A DNA stretch of 64,000 bases from Sclerodactyla briareus (GCA_026419785.1 JAODTK010003054.1:62001-126000), one strand, 5' to 3'. Counted from the first letter of the stretch, positions 1 through 12,215 are shown. Notes: generated by a model not told the origin, from the sequence alone. Made by a program: numbers and translations.

Positions 1-548
1 CCTATAATTCTATGTACCTGTAAAAGGTTTACAGCTGACCAAATGTGGCATTTCAGGTGTGTACTCTGCTGGCTTGTTATGTTCGATCTTCTGCTTGGCA
101 AGCATTCCAAAAAAGGAAGCTATTGGATTTCTGTGAGAAATCTGCCAATGCCAATCCAATAGAAAAATTCGAGTAGCAATTTATTCCCATTTTCCAATAA
201 AAAAAAGTATTGAGGCTCTGTAAGGTTACCATTATTTTGGGTACTCGGCCAATGCACAATTCCCCTCCCTTAAGGACAACAAAGCCTCACTGACAGGGCA
301 AATGTGAGTTGGCCGCCGAGTATTAATTTTGAATAATTTTTTTTTTATTCATTGATGAACGATAAAAAAGTCGGTACCAATTTATTCTCATTAGCCAAAA
401 CATATTCACCTACAACCTTGTCAGGGCTGAGACAATTGCCTGGTGAGCAAGAAATTAAAGAAGGAATGGGGTGACTAGAAATCTTCACAATCTGTGCTAC
501 TCCATCATGTACCTGTATAAATTTGTAGGACATTTTTATCCCTCTCAG

Positions 549-686
549 ATCAGAGTCGGCTGACAGAGGCCGAGCTCCGTCAGTTTGGTCAGATACTGCA
601 GGTTTACAAGTCCAATCATGACCTCAAGACATTCTGCTTCGATCTCTACCGGCTCTACGGGAAAGAGAGAGAGGAACTCATTCCAG
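549..686 (+). CDS. CCM2: CCM2-family gene, internal exon (N-terminal part of harmonin-homology domain), partial gene
   Basis: Exon of a CCM2 (malcavernin)-like scaffold. It is preceded by a pyrimidine-rich acceptor ending CTCTCAG at 548 and ends at a CAG|GTATGG donor at 687. The frame (codon CTG at 560) reads LTEAELRQFGQILQVYKS, then FCFDLYRLYGKEREELIP. This matches the helical start of the CCM2 C-terminal domain: an E/QEL..F..LL..Y pattern followed by FC..L..LYG..R. The last base joins 3022 in phase 1 to give ...ELIPGIRPYIPERD, the family's G(M/I)RP(F/Y)IPE(K/R)D signature. In vertebrates CCM2 bridges KRIT1 and PDCD10 and binds MEKK3 through this domain. Earlier exons (PTB domain) must lie left of the window. 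The paralogue CCM2L is the main alternative name. Confidence 0.8.
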
Positions 687-845
687 GTATGGGCAGAATC
701 AAAGGCCAGTACGCAGAAATTGGTCTTGGAGGAGTTTCGTTCTCTGAGTTCTGCTATTATAAGTCACAAGGAAACTTCTTCACATGGGTAGTATGGGGGT
801 ACATGCCTTGTTCAACAACAATGAGGAAGTAGCCTTGAGGCCTTC

Positions 846-917
846 AATGGTTCGAACTTGCAATCAAATGTTCTGTCATTTGAACCTCTACCAACTGAGC
901 TAATACAGTTTTCCTGT
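846..917 (-). repeat. tRNA-like sequence (SINE head or tRNA pseudogene) in the CCM2 intron
   Basis: On the minus strand a near-consensus pol III A box, TTAGCTCAGTTGGTAGAGG (about 904-886), is followed at normal tRNA spacing by a B-box-like AGTTCGAACC (about 857-848). A CAAATG/CATTTG stem lies between them, but its loop lacks the T expected at position 33, and acceptor pairing is poor. It is more likely a SINE head or a dead tRNA than a working gene. Confidence 0.5.
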
Positions 918-1615
918 CGGGTGTTGCTGAATTAACATATTATCATTGTTTCTTTCAAAGAATGGTTATGAGGAATGACTATACAAAAAAGCCATGTTTA
1001 TTACTAAAAAACTGTAGACGCTGTAACCCAAGTGTTGAAGCCTCGTTGAATATTTTCAGTGACCTATATACAAGCCCAACCCAAATAAACCTGACATCTG
1101 CTAGTGAGTAAACTTCCACCATTATATCCTCATTTTTTCCATCCAAAGGGTATCCTTGACAGAAGGATTTAACAGAAATTACACAAATTTGAACCATTGT
1201 TTGTCCTTGAAATGTGTCCACATTTACTGAATTGTCTCAAATCATGTACAGTTTGAGAAACTGTTCAAATCATTCATATTCCACGGCCGATGCCGATGTT
1301 GTGTTGTAGGATTATTGCGTTAAGATGAAAATCGTAAGCAGAATAATAGCAGGCTATGTGGTTAATTGCTTGGAGATTTATTGTGCTAACGTGAACATTT
1401 TCCAGCAGATTAGCAAGCTAATGTGGATATTGTGTTGGAGATTTTCTGCGCTAACATGTAAATCCTCTAGCAGGTGATAGCGAGCACCAAACCATAGCAT
1501 CCGTACATGGGAATATAAGTATTTATCAGAACTGTCAGCAGCAGTGAACATGCATGTTATGGTCAATAGCTTTTCCTTGGGTATTAACATGTTATTCAGA
1601 TGGCAAAACTTCAAG

Positions 1616-2145
1616 GACAACTGCAGGATGATTTATAAGGGGCTGAATATAATAGCTGGATAAAAACTGAATGCCGTCAGTCCAAACCGGAAGTTCATAC
1701 GCTTTCCGTTACTAATTTATTTCCTCTGACTTTTGGTGTATTGGTGTGCATGTTATTGCAAAAGATTGAGGCATCATCATGCAATAATAAATTATGTCAT
1801 ACTTACACAACCCTGCAAACATTCTTTGATTTCTATTGAAATTCAAACATTAATTTCACTTGGAAAAGCATTTAGTCTATGGGAGAGGATTGCTGAAGTG
1901 GTTGTTAGTGTTGATGGTTACTTTGGTGAGAGAAAGAAAACAGTAATTTGCTAATGTTGACTTATTCAACAAAATGAGATAATGAAATACATAACATAAT
2001 TTCCTGTGTTGTCTATGTGGAAATCAGCATTATGTGCAATTGGGATTTTCCCCAATTTCTCTGCTCAATGGCCCAAACTTTGAAGGCCAATAACAGTTTT
2101 ACATTCTCCAGGATATAACCTGTTGTATCCAAGCCAGCAGTTGTC
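1616..2145. mobile_element. Non-autonomous terminal-inverted-repeat element, copy 1 (530 bp)
   Basis: It starts GACAACTGCAGG and ends CCAGCAGTTGTC, which are inverted repeats with one mismatch. It aligns over its whole length with 54231-54827, sharing blocks such as CATCATGCAATAATA, CCTGCAAACATTCTTTG, GGTGAGAGAAAGAAA and GGATATAACC/CAATATAACC. The flanks TTCAAG and TTTTAAG resemble TTAA-type targets. There is no coding capacity. It sits in the CCM2 intron. Confidence 0.6.
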
Positions 2146-2470
2146 TTTTAAGTGATTGTCCAGTACAATACCGGGGTTCCGCTTGATTGTAGCCTATGAT
2201 AAAGCGTAATTCCTGAAATCCTAATTTCTTTAAGCACTAAACTTTCAGTTAGCAGACTCCTCAGTTTTGGAGGAAATTAGCTCATAGTTCATCATCATCT
2301 GTTCTAATGTTTTGATTACTTTAGTGGGATTGATTTGATTTTTCATTTGAATTCTATGGGTCGGGAGATCCAAGTAAGTCTCATCCAAGAAACCTGGTCC
2401 TATTATCGTAGATCAGAACCGGCTATCACTCGACTTCAACTTCTTGAATCGTGTTCAGATGATACCTTGG

Positions 2471-2735
2471 CTGGGGTGTACCTAATCCCAACCTGCTCCC
2501 AAAGACCACCATTTTACGCCCCCTTCTTAAAGGACGATCAGTGAACTCCAGGATCCGACCTCTCTCCGGAACATAGAGTAGAAGATTCAAGTTCATCGTG
2601 ACTGCTAACAGCCGACTGACAAGACTTATCGAAATAACCCCAAAATTTACTCCAGAAGGCCAGAAAATCCACAGCTTACAGCAGAACCGTGAAGTGAAGA
2701 CCAGACCTCTCCCATCGCAACTACACGTACAGCCA
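2471..2735. repeat. Dispersed repeat, copy 1 (partner at 41024-41271)
   Basis: Collinear with 41024-41271. Both share a GGGGTGTA..TAATCCCAACCTG(C/T)TCCCA block, then CAGTGAA.TCCAGG.TCCGACC, then a GACTG.T.ACAG.CGACTG segment and AG(C)AGAACC near the end. Divergence is high. Short open frames exist in both copies but none is conserved between them, so I treat it as a transposon fragment of unknown class. Confidence 0.45.
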
Positions 2736-3021
2736 CCTGGGAAAAGGTCAGGTGACTGCTGAATCACAACAGGTAATGGTTTGCTTGTAAAGGGTCACTG
2801 ATACTATTCTCCCACCCAGGGGAAACCTGTTCATAGCAGCTTTCACAAAACATGGCTCCTGCAGGGTCCAGGCTCCAATCAACATCTCTGGGCATTATAC
2901 TTGAAATAAATAAGCTTTTCATTCCTCTATGTTCAGCTGAATTTAAGAAAGAAGGGGGCCTGCTGCTGGAAAACTATTTTTGAAGGAGGTTTATCAGTCA
3001 TCAATTCTCCTTGTGTTCCAG

Positions 3022-3128
3022 GAATAAGACCATACATTCCTGAGAGGGACATTGCCCACTTTGACAGCTTCCTGGCAGAGCAGGAATCCAGACCAGCTTT
3101 TGGCTGGACCCAAGCGTACCCCCAGTGA
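3022..3128 (+). CDS. CCM2: CCM2-family gene, last recognised exon (rest of harmonin-homology domain)
   Basis: The acceptor is a pyrimidine-rich TTCTCCTTGTGTTCCAG ending at 3021. The frame continues from 686 without a break: GIRPYIPERDIAHFDSFLAE and then about 14 more residues to TGA at 3126-3128. RP(F/Y)IPE+D..HF+.FL is the most conserved part of the CCM2 C-terminal domain. Vertebrate CCM2 has a further Ser/Thr-rich and acidic tail of roughly 60 residues, which is not visible here. Either the protein ends early, or the sequence CA|GTGAGA at 3124/3125, a good donor, is used and the tail lies on an unrecognised exon, or a small indel shifts the frame. The stop is therefore provisional. The intron from 687 to 3021 carries repeats but no other exon that I recognise. 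Confidence 0.75.
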
Positions 3129-6100
3129 GACCTCCCTCAAAACCATTTGGCCCAACACAGTTACTATCCACCTCCGAGACTGACTATGGCGCAGGAGCCG
3201 CTCTACACCCTGTCTGGTCACATGCACACTGTTGAACAGATAGAAAAGGAACTATGATGCAACATTGGAAGAGAGAAAGCTATGTCAGTCCACATAGCTA
3301 GTCTAGCTGGTTATAGCTTCCCTTCTTTGACCAGAGGAGACCCTGAGAAAACTTTTGATGTGATTGAGCCTCAATTGATCCAGATGTGATTTCGTGTAAG
3401 AGAGTTTGGGATTGTATCCCATTGAGAACTGATCAGTTTTTTTTTTCCACTATGTCCCTGAGCAATGCACTTTGTTGCAATTGGTACAACTTGTATTGAA
3501 ATGGTAGCAATTCACATCTACGTTTGTCAGAGTGCATGACTTGCATGAATAGGGTATCATATCAGGGTTCCCGAGGTCATGGAAAATCTGGAAAAGTCAT
3601 GAATTTCATCAATAGAAATCCAGGCCTGGATAGGTTTTTAGAGCTTCAGTGAAAATTTTGTTGATTCATGGAAGAGTCCATGAACTATTTTCATGAGCAT
3701 GTTGTCACTTCCTCACAGCTGTTCGCTGTTGTTGCTTTGGCTATTTTTGGATGTTCAGTTGACAATTCTGTGCGAGATGTCATAGAGGAGGTCATGGAAA
3801 TCCTCTATTTCCTCATGATAAAGTCATGGAAATAGTTTGCCCAGAATCTGCAGGAACCCTGCCATATCATGTGATCAAGTATTGTATCCCATATTCATGG
3901 ATTTGCCGCTACGTCAGTGTGTGTATGCACAGTGGCCCAATGTTATTTGTTAAAGGGCTCATCCTATCCTTCATAGTTGAATTAGTCCTGTACTTCAGCA
4001 TGTGCGTGGCAGTTTTTTGCACAGGTACAAAAAAGTACTGGACGAAAATGGTACATCCTATCTGTATCTGAAAAGTTTCATATGCGATGTCAGGAAAGAC
4101 TGTTCCATTGGCTTTGTACAGGGTTTAGCTCTCGTTTTTTCCTAGGGCACAGTGGTGATATTTCGCTATTGTCTCCTAGGCATTTTGCATGTATCTCAGA
4201 TCTGTGAATAATATCATATGATCAGGGTAATATATCCCATAAAGTCCCATCAAGTTAATATAAATTGTTTGTAAAGTTTCTTAAGCACTTTGGTGGAGGG
4301 CAATGCAAATAAATTTGTGATATTATTATAGCTGTTACTTGACGAACGTGATAAGCATTTCCTGAGTGTACAGCTTAAAGGTTCAAGAATCTGTCAGTCC
4401 TCTATGGTACAGGTTGGTATGGTATGGCTCTATGATACATTGAAGCCATAACCACCCTGCCACAACTGCCATAACTAACTATTTATTATCATGGGGCTAC
4501 ATGTCCTATATGGTTCGAGTCAGAGTGGTGTGGCCATTCTGATACTAGCCTGTCTACGATGGGTCTCACATGGCCCATACATGCTGAGTCATTGGAAGTC
4601 GAGGGGGTATACTCAGTTAATAGAGCTCCAAACGGCAAAAACATTTGCAAGTTCGGTGCCCATTGGAAGCCTAATGACTTTGCTGTTGGACATGCATGTC
4701 TCCTGAAATTTCGTACACCACCCACATGCTTAATTGGGTACCTTGTAAGGTGACTTGTGAAGATGAGTAGCGAATGCTATAGTGGTGCCCTTTGGGGAAG
4801 TCTCTCAGGGGACACGATATAGTGACATACTGAAATGGTGCGTTAGGAGTGAACAAGTCAGAAATGTGTGCTGTTTGGTACGGGTGTGACTAGTCACTGA
4901 AGATCAGGGGTAAAATTTGTGGAGCACTTTAAACATGTTGAAAAAGCACGATATAAGCACTGGATATGTGTAGCTTGAGTTCCTTCTGTTTGACTGTACA
5001 GTCAGTCCTTAGCATCGTCATTATTGCAGTCATATAAATTGGAAGGTCTGGGTCAAATAATATTCAGTGGTTTTCACTATGTATATCATGAGACTATAGT
5101 TGTACATATCTGTTTTGAATTCAGATCAGAAATATTACTGCACAGCAAATTCTTCTGTGTAATTATTGTATTTGACTATTATGTTTATGTATATGTTTCA
5201 TAAATAGATAATTTTTTATAATTAATAAATACTATATTCCATCGATAATCTGCTTCTATGATTGGATGTATGTTATAGAGCTGTGAGACACTTGGTGAAC
5301 TTTCCAACATGAAGTTTTGTGAGCAACAGGTCATACTGTGATATGTTGTTGGAATGTTTAGATGAAAATAAAAAGGCAAATATAATTCATTAAATGGGAA
5401 TTCTAGGCGAAAGACTTGTTTTCTTGCTCTGCTTGATGTTTCCAAGGCTTTTTTAAAGAAATTTTTCAACAACCCTCGAATTGACGGTGCCAACGACGGA
5501 GCAAAACAAACCAGCAGAATACATGCATAGTGCATGATATACATACAGCCACCAGTACATAGTATGGAACTATGCACTGCATTGTTCCATCATATATCAA
5601 CGAAACTTTGTCGTCTATGACATTCCTCCATACAAAAGATTTCACTGGTTAATCTGAATGGAAAAAAAGAAGAAAAACTGTCACTAATCAGGAAGGATGA
5701 CTGTAAATTGATCACTCGGCTAACGTGATTGTTCATTCCAACATTACACACGCATCAGAGATCCCCATACACTCAACTGCATGTGGGGACTTCACTGTAC
5801 AAGTTACTCATTGACTTTAGTAGGCGAGAGGAGCGGAATTCCATTTCGAAAAAGGTGATTACAGGTTAGGCTTAATTAATTCATGTAGTCACTACATAAT
5901 GAATCCAGGCCTATTCATCACAAAATCAATCTAAAAAGCATCAGGGGAATGTCTATAAGAAAAGGTAAATCAGTGAATATAAATATTACCTGATGTTGTC
6001 TTTGGTGAGGGCTCAAATATTGTTGAACTGCTGCAACAATGGTATTATACAGTTTTCTTCACCAAAACAATACAATTGTTGTGAGGAAAATCACCATTTA

Positions 6101-6750
6101 GGGAAAATTATCAAAGTTATGCAATGATGGCGTGACACATCGTTTCTCTTTGTCATAGTTCAATGGCGAGTGCATGGTGCAAAATTGGAACTTACTGCTG
6201 TGATCATTGAGCGGGTTCTCGTTTCATGCAAAAAAACGGATATGATAATAAATACATCTTGGCAAGGTGAAGACAAGCAAGGAAACATATCTTGTGCTGG
6301 GAGTTCCCCATTAATACTCCAAGAGTTCTAGAAGCCTGAAGAGTCATGAAATTTTGTAAAACCCAAATTTCTGCCTCTAAGTCCAGCATATGTTATTCTC
6401 TGGATTCAATCGGCTGTGTTTCTGGCTTAGGTCATGGCTGTTTATGATTTGGTCATTGAAAAGTCATTTTGCATGGTCCCTAACATAATTTTGTCACATT
6501 TAATTGCCATTGATCAAGTTGTCTCTGCTACCCCTTTTTTTTCTTTGTTTTTTCTGTTGGGCCAGATGTGATTACTTCCAGCAGGCACAAAGAAAAATAT
6601 ATTAGGCACTTAGACTATCTTCTCAAAGTGTTGTTACAAAGATAACAGCGATGATCTTTTACCTATATTGCACGTGGTGGCTTGAGAAGGAATTGTGCAG
6701 CCGTTATTCTTGTGTGACATTTTCATCTTCTTTATAAACCAGTTTTGTGG
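3129..6750. other. Non-coding stretch after the CCM2-like gene
   Basis: Probable 3' UTR at first, then AT-rich DNA with stops in all frames. The longest open frame (130 codons, minus strand, 5185-5577) has no recognisable domain and no supporting splice sites. I see no gene, RNA or transposon domain here. Confidence 0.5.
4308..4313 (+). promoter_or_regulatory. Possible polyadenylation signal AATAAA for the CCM2-like gene
   Basis: It is the first AATAAA downstream of the presumed CCM2 stop (3128), giving a 3' UTR of about 1.2 kb if used. AATAAA is common by chance in AT-rich DNA, and another occurs near 5224, so the assignment is tentative. Confidence 0.25.
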
Positions 6751-6756
6751 TCTGAA

Positions 6757-8386
6757 TTATTTGGCTGTATGATGGGTACAATGGTTCATAGCAGCTCTCA
6801 TAGATGTCCTCTTGGCTGTGTAGCCCTGCAGGGAGGTTGTATAGTGGTGGGTACCATTGTTTATAGCAGCTCTCACAGATGTCCTCTTGGCTGTGTAGCC
6901 CTGCAAGGAGGTTGTATAGTGCGTACAATGGTTCATAGCAGCTCTCACAAATTTCCTCTTGGCTGTGTAGTCCTGCGAGGAGGTTGTATAGTGGGTACCA
7001 TGGTTCATAGCAGCTCTCACAGATGTCCTCTTGGCTGTGTAGCCATGCAGGGAGGTTGTATAGTGCATACAATGGTTCATAACAGCTCTCACAGATGTCC
7101 TCTTGGCTGTGGAGTCCTGCAGGAGGTTGTATGGTGGGTACAATGGTTCATAGCAGCTCTCACAGATGTCCCCTTGGCTGTGTAGCCATGCAGGGAGGTT
7201 GTATGGTGGGTACAATGGTTCATAGGAGCTCTCACAGATGTCCCCTTGGCTGTGTAGTCCTGCGAGAAGGTTGTATAGTGGGTACCATGGTTCATAGCAG
7301 CTCTCACAGATGTCCTCTTGGCTGTGTAGCCCTGCAGGGAGGTTGTATGGTGGGTACAATGGTTCATAGCAGCTCTCACAGATGTCCCCTTGGCTGTGTA
7401 GTCCTGCGAGAAGGTTGTATAGTGGTGGGTACCATTGTTTATAGCAGCTCTCACAGATGTCCCCTTGGCTGTGTAGTCCTGCGAGAAGGTTGTATAGTGG
7501 GTACCATGGTTCATAGCAGCTCTCCCAGATGTCCTCTTGGCTGGTAGCCCTGCGAGGAGGTTGTATAGTGTGTACAATGGTTCATAGCAGCTCTCACAAA
7601 TGTCCTCTTGGCTGTGGAGTCCTGCAGGGTGGTTGTATGGTGGGTACAATGGTTCATAGCAGCTCTCCCAGATGTCCTCTTGGCTGTGTAGTCCTGCGAG
7701 GAGGTTGTATAGTGGTGGGTACAAAGGTTCATAGCAGCTCTCACAGATGTCCTCTGGCTGTGTAGCCCTGCAGAGAGGTTGTATGGTGGTACAATGGTTC
7801 ATAGCAGCTCTCACAGATTTCCTCTTGGCTGTGTAGTCCTGCGAGAAGGTTGTATAGTGCGTACAATAGTTCATAGCAGCTCTCACAAATGTCCTTGGCT
7901 GTGTAGCCCTGCAAGGAGGTTGTATAGTGGGTACCATGGTTCATAGCAGCTCTCACAGATGCCCTCTTGGCTGTGTAGCCCTGCGAGGAGGTTGTGTAGT
8001 GCATACAATGGTTCATAGCCGCTCTCACAGATGTCCTCTTGGCTGTGGAGTCCTGCAGGGAGGTTGTATGGTGGGTACAATGGTTCATAGCAGCTCTCAC
8101 AAATGTCCTCTTGGCTGTGTGGCCCTGCAGGGAGGTTGTATAGTGAGTACCATGGTTCATAGCAGCTCTCACAGATGTCCCCTTGGCTGTGTAGTCCTGC
8201 GAGAAGGTTGTATAGTGCATACAATGGTTCATAACAGCTCTCACAAATGTCCTCTTGGCTCTGTAGCCCTGCAGAGAGGTTGTATGGTGGGTACAATGGT
8301 TCTAGCAGCTCTCACAGATGTCCCCTTGGCTGTGTAGTCCTGCGAGAAGGTTGTATAGTGGGTACCATGGTTCATAGCAGCTCTGA
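6757..8386. repeat. 72-bp minisatellite, about 22-23 copies
   Basis: The unit contains GGTTCATAGCAGCTCTCACA, then GATGTCC(T/C)CTTGGCTGTGTAG, CCTGC(A/G)(G/A)GGAGG and TTGTATAGTGGGTAC. The AGCTCTC anchor recurs 23 times from 6787 to about 8377, mostly spaced exactly 72 bp. Exceptions are 75-bp units carrying an extra GTG (near 6850, 7430, 7720) and 70-71-bp units with small deletions. Because 72 is a multiple of three and the unit lacks stops in several frames, long open frames appear on both strands. On the minus strand this includes a 24-residue repeat with ICESCYEPLYPLYNLLAG. Frames shift at every 70-75-bp unit, which argues against coding. Confidence 0.92.
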
Positions 8387-11300
8387 CGCATGAACTTCGG
8401 GTTCGGACTGACGCATTCAGTTTTTCTCCAGCTAATTTATTAGCCCCTTTATAATTCATCCTTCATAATGTAAATGTGTTTAATGTAACTGCTAATTTGG
8501 AAGCGTTTTCTGAGCTATCTACGTTCCCCTATTCCCACGTTCGACATTCGATAGCTAGGTAGGAGATAACATGGCGCCGAAACCGGGGGGGGGGACGTGT
8601 CCCCACCAATATTCAAGAATGCTCCCATTGACTTTGTGTTTTCCACACACTATTTAAAAAAGGGCTTTGTCTCCCCTCCCCCCTCCACAATATCGGAGAC
8701 GAATCGGCGTCAATGGGAGGTAAGTCCCCACGCGCAAACCTGACCAGATTACCACGTAAGCCCCAATGCACGGTGTTCTGTACACAAGCCATAGAATATG
8801 TAGAACATTACAGTTACTCACAGCTGGAAACAAATGCCTTCATGATGATAATGTTTAGCCATAGAAGGGTGAGTATTCAGACCTCAAAACAACATTTATC
8901 TGATAAGGGGAGCTTGAAATTCAACATCCAAAATTCCACCTTCTTTCATCAATATTTGCCTGAACCTTACCTGCTACACACTCACAGCGCCAGTATCCGT
9001 TTATCATCAGACCTTCAGGATGAACATTGAACCCGATCAAATTGAATATTGTGTTTTTTTGCAGTGCCCCATTCAACACGGATCAGGTCGGCAACCGCTT
9101 TACCTGTTTACATTACCGCCGATATCAGCATAGGCCTATGGACCTCGTGGAACATCATTCGGAAATGTGGTGTGATTTCCATCAATAAATAACCGAGAGG
9201 TCTAGAACCTAGCAATAGACAGACTTCCCACGCATACCGACAACGCTCCACGAGACAGGTTTTTGCCTTTTGTGCATTCCATGAGCAATGTTGATTTAGC
9301 GCCGGAAACTGATGTTATAGCCCGGACTAGTTGCTGCAATTGAGTCGGTGTCATGAGAAATGTGTTCTCTCCTACATCCCCGAGGGACCCATTTTTGGAG
9401 GTTGCCTGAGGGATGGTTTATCATTTTCCGGTTTTGCAGGATGAGGTTTCGGGTAACCAACGTGTTAGCAGTCGACGGACTTCACTTTGAGAGTTAAAGA
9501 GGCATTGCACTCTCACCAGCCGGCCAATAACGTCACGACAAAACATAATTTCGCGGTATATCGGAAAGTTCACTAATTTTACATTGATATATCACCAGAA
9601 GAACTCAAATCTCCCCTCCCCCTCCTAAAAAGGGGCGGGAGATTTGACAAGGTGGCACAGCTAGTATAATATCTAGAAAACGCACAAATTGACAGGTTCA
9701 AAGTGTCGCCGATATGACGGGTAGACCATTTTTTCCGGCGCGGGGGGGGGGGGGGGAGTAAGATCGACGCCTTACAGGGTCAACAAAGGTAATAATCTAA
9801 AAACGAAAATAATGCTTTCCCGTAATTATGATATTTGTGAGAAGCAGACAAGTTCGAATTGGGGACAGAGGAAAAACCCCATCACTCCTTGAGCCAGTTC
9901 AATGCAAGGAGGAACCGGAATATGGAAAACCAAGTATTATATTCGAAGATGGATTGTCGTCAATTAAAATAAATCTTGTAAACAGTATACTGCACTCAGC
10001 AATTTAGCAAATTGAAACAAAATGGTATATTTCACGCATTTTTTCCGTCCAAATAAAATTAATGTAATGATAAGGTAGAAAAGTATCGCTTCAAATTTAC
10101 ATATAAGCCCCCATTACGATATTTTGTCATGTCGTCATGCAAAATTCGCCTTCGCTTGTTCGCTGGACGCTAGCAGACGACAATCCATCAAAAACACGGA
10201 CATTATGTAAGTTCAATTAGGCATGAAGGTGGCAGACTGTTCCGATTACTCCAGGGGTCAGTTCATGGTCAATAGGTAAAATTCCACAATAGGTTTGTTA
10301 GTAGAACATTGATATTAAAATAAATATACAATAGAATATAAGCTGCGAATGGTTTGCTGAAGTGGCACGTCAAAGATAGCATCGATTCGGGTATGTTTTT
10401 CACCGTATGCTCAATCCGTTCCGTAAATGTACCCCCTAACTTATATGCGTACTGAACACTTGGGTGGGAGCAAATAATATTTTGCACGAATATCATGTTG
10501 TAATTGTGCATGTGCTTTGAATATTTGATTCTTGTTTAACAGTAAATGAATAAAAAATAAAAATTAGGGGGACATGTCATCCCGACCCGTGTACTGAGGG
10601 CGGTATCAACAATTATAACGAAATTGGTACATAAAATATATCTCGATTTCGCTGACACTTCTCTCGATTACCGATACTGAATTCACCGGCTAGTAGTAGC
10701 GGGTCATTTTTTTAGTCTGAAACAAGTTATAATATGTGTAATCCATGATGTTATGACACTTTCAAACTTGTCAACAGGCATTGCTATCCATATAGACCTA
10801 CGTACTAGAGGCTGGTCCGCGCTCAATTGACCGAAATGTACATGTACAAGATGACCTATTCATTGTTTAGCAGACCGGGGACTGAGGAGGCTGCTTTTTA
10901 GGAGTGTTTTCGGGGAAACAATTCGAAATGCACATCCTATGTCCGAAATTCAATCCCTCGGTAATATGCATACGTCTTTGAACAGAATTTTACCATCTGC
11001 ATGTTCTTTTCCTCATTCTGTCAATCTCACCCTTCCAACCTTCTTCATGGTTAACTTACACATTCTCTCCAACAGCCCCACTCCCCGCCACTCCCCCCCC
11101 CCCCCCTCCCCTCCACCACCCTTCCCTTCCGATTACAGATTGACTAATTATTCCAGTCCCTACATACTGTATTCATTCTCCCAATACTATAATTTCACTC
11201 TCTTATGATTCCACTCATCATTCGACTAGATAACAGATACACTCAATCCGACTACTTCCTTGCTCCCATAACTTGCATGTGAAGTGCATAGACGACACAC

Positions 11301-11480
11301 TACAGGCGGCTTCGGTTCACTTATAATTATTAACAATATTTATATATATTGGAATTAATAATTAACTTAACATTTAAAGAGACCAAATCAGCGTTTCACC
11401 TATTCGTGAGACAGTGTGGCTTATCAGCCGCAGATGCGTAGCGGCGCTCGGGGTTTGGAGAGGCAATATCCTGGGTGGAT
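8387..11480. other. Non-coding stretch with a possible small hAT-like element and homopolymers
   Basis: No gene recognised. It holds a G10 run at 8585 inside a possible small element bounded by GGCGCCGAA (about 8573) and TTCGGCGTC-like ends (about 8713). There is also an 11-bp hairpin (9605-9647), a long G run near 9740 and a C-rich tract at 11092-11107. Confidence 0.4.
9605..9647. repeat. Short perfect inverted repeat (hairpin)
   Basis: Arms TCAAATCTCCC (9605-9615) and GGGAGATTTGA (9637-9647) are exact reverse complements. The 21-base spacer itself contains C-rich and G-rich halves that could extend the stem. Confidence 0.6.
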
Positions 11481-11482
11481 GA

Positions 11483-12010
11483 GCTCATACTTGGTATATG
11501 GGTTCCCGATAATGAGGATATGAACCCTATCGTTTCGGGGTCAGGTCAAAGGTCATCTGAGGTCAAGAGAAGTCAAAGTCTGAAAATCTTATGACACGAT
11601 AAGTCCAGAATGCCTGGTCGGGTTGAACTGCAGCGTGCAGTTTAGTCTATGGTGGAGTAAAGGAACTCTATTGGTTTTTGGTGTATAGACCCGGGGTCAG
11701 TTTTTGGGGGAAATTGAAAGCTTGTAAAGAATTGATAATTCGGCAAATTTTGGCTTGCTTGATCCCACCAATGGATGAAGCGCATATTGGCATTTTTTCC
11801 ATAATGAGTACATGGTCCCCATTGTCTTAAGGTCAGGTCAAATGTCATCCGAGGTCAAGCGATGTAAAAGTCTGAAAATCTTGTAGTCGAGAATGCCCTA
11901 GTCTGATCAGGTTGAAATTAGTAGCGCTTTGTGGGAGTACAAGAACCCTATTTTTTTTTTTTTTATTTTTTTTTTTTTTTATGTAGACCAGGGGTCAGAT
12001 TCCAAGGTCT
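11483..12010. repeat. Diverged two-copy tandem repeat, period about 292 bp, AGGTCA-rich
   Basis: TCAGGTCAAA at 11541 recurs at 11833. Each is followed by GTCATC.GAGGTCAAG, AAGTCTGAAAATCTT, a GAATGCC block, GAGTA.A.GAAC and GTAGACC.GGGGTCAG in the same order. The second copy contains a T-rich homopolymer (about 11950-11980). Related AGGTCA-bearing sequences occur at 19195-19400, 49660-49710 and 62400-62460. Confidence 0.65.
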
Positions 12011-12126
12011 AGTATGTGTAAATTCCTCTAGGAATTACTCTACAGATGACAACCCTAATTTCAACACCCACATAACTAGTCAGCTGATGCCCACGGCATC
12101 ACTAGAAGGTATTTTCTGAATGACCA

Positions 12127-12215
12127 GTTGTTAGATTGGGGATTAAGATTAGGGATCAGGGTCAGTGTAGCCAACCACAAGAATTCTTTTGAGACAGTAC
12201 ACATCGATCCGAACT
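12127..12215. repeat. Dispersed repeat, copy 1 (partner at 29515-29605)
   Basis: Shares GGGGATTA(A/G)GAT, AGCCAACCACAAGAAT and GACAGT(A/G)CACAT with 29515-29605 in the same order and spacing. No coding capacity or termini were found. Confidence 0.55.

Noticed and set aside
5185-5577. 130-codon minus-strand frame
   Set aside because: No domain, and no splice or promoter signals to support it.
6704-8459. Long overlapping open frames on both strands suggesting Cys-rich repeat proteins
   Set aside because: They come from a 72-bp unit lacking stops. The apparent proteins change frame at each unit that is not a multiple of three in length, and no start, splice or domain evidence exists.
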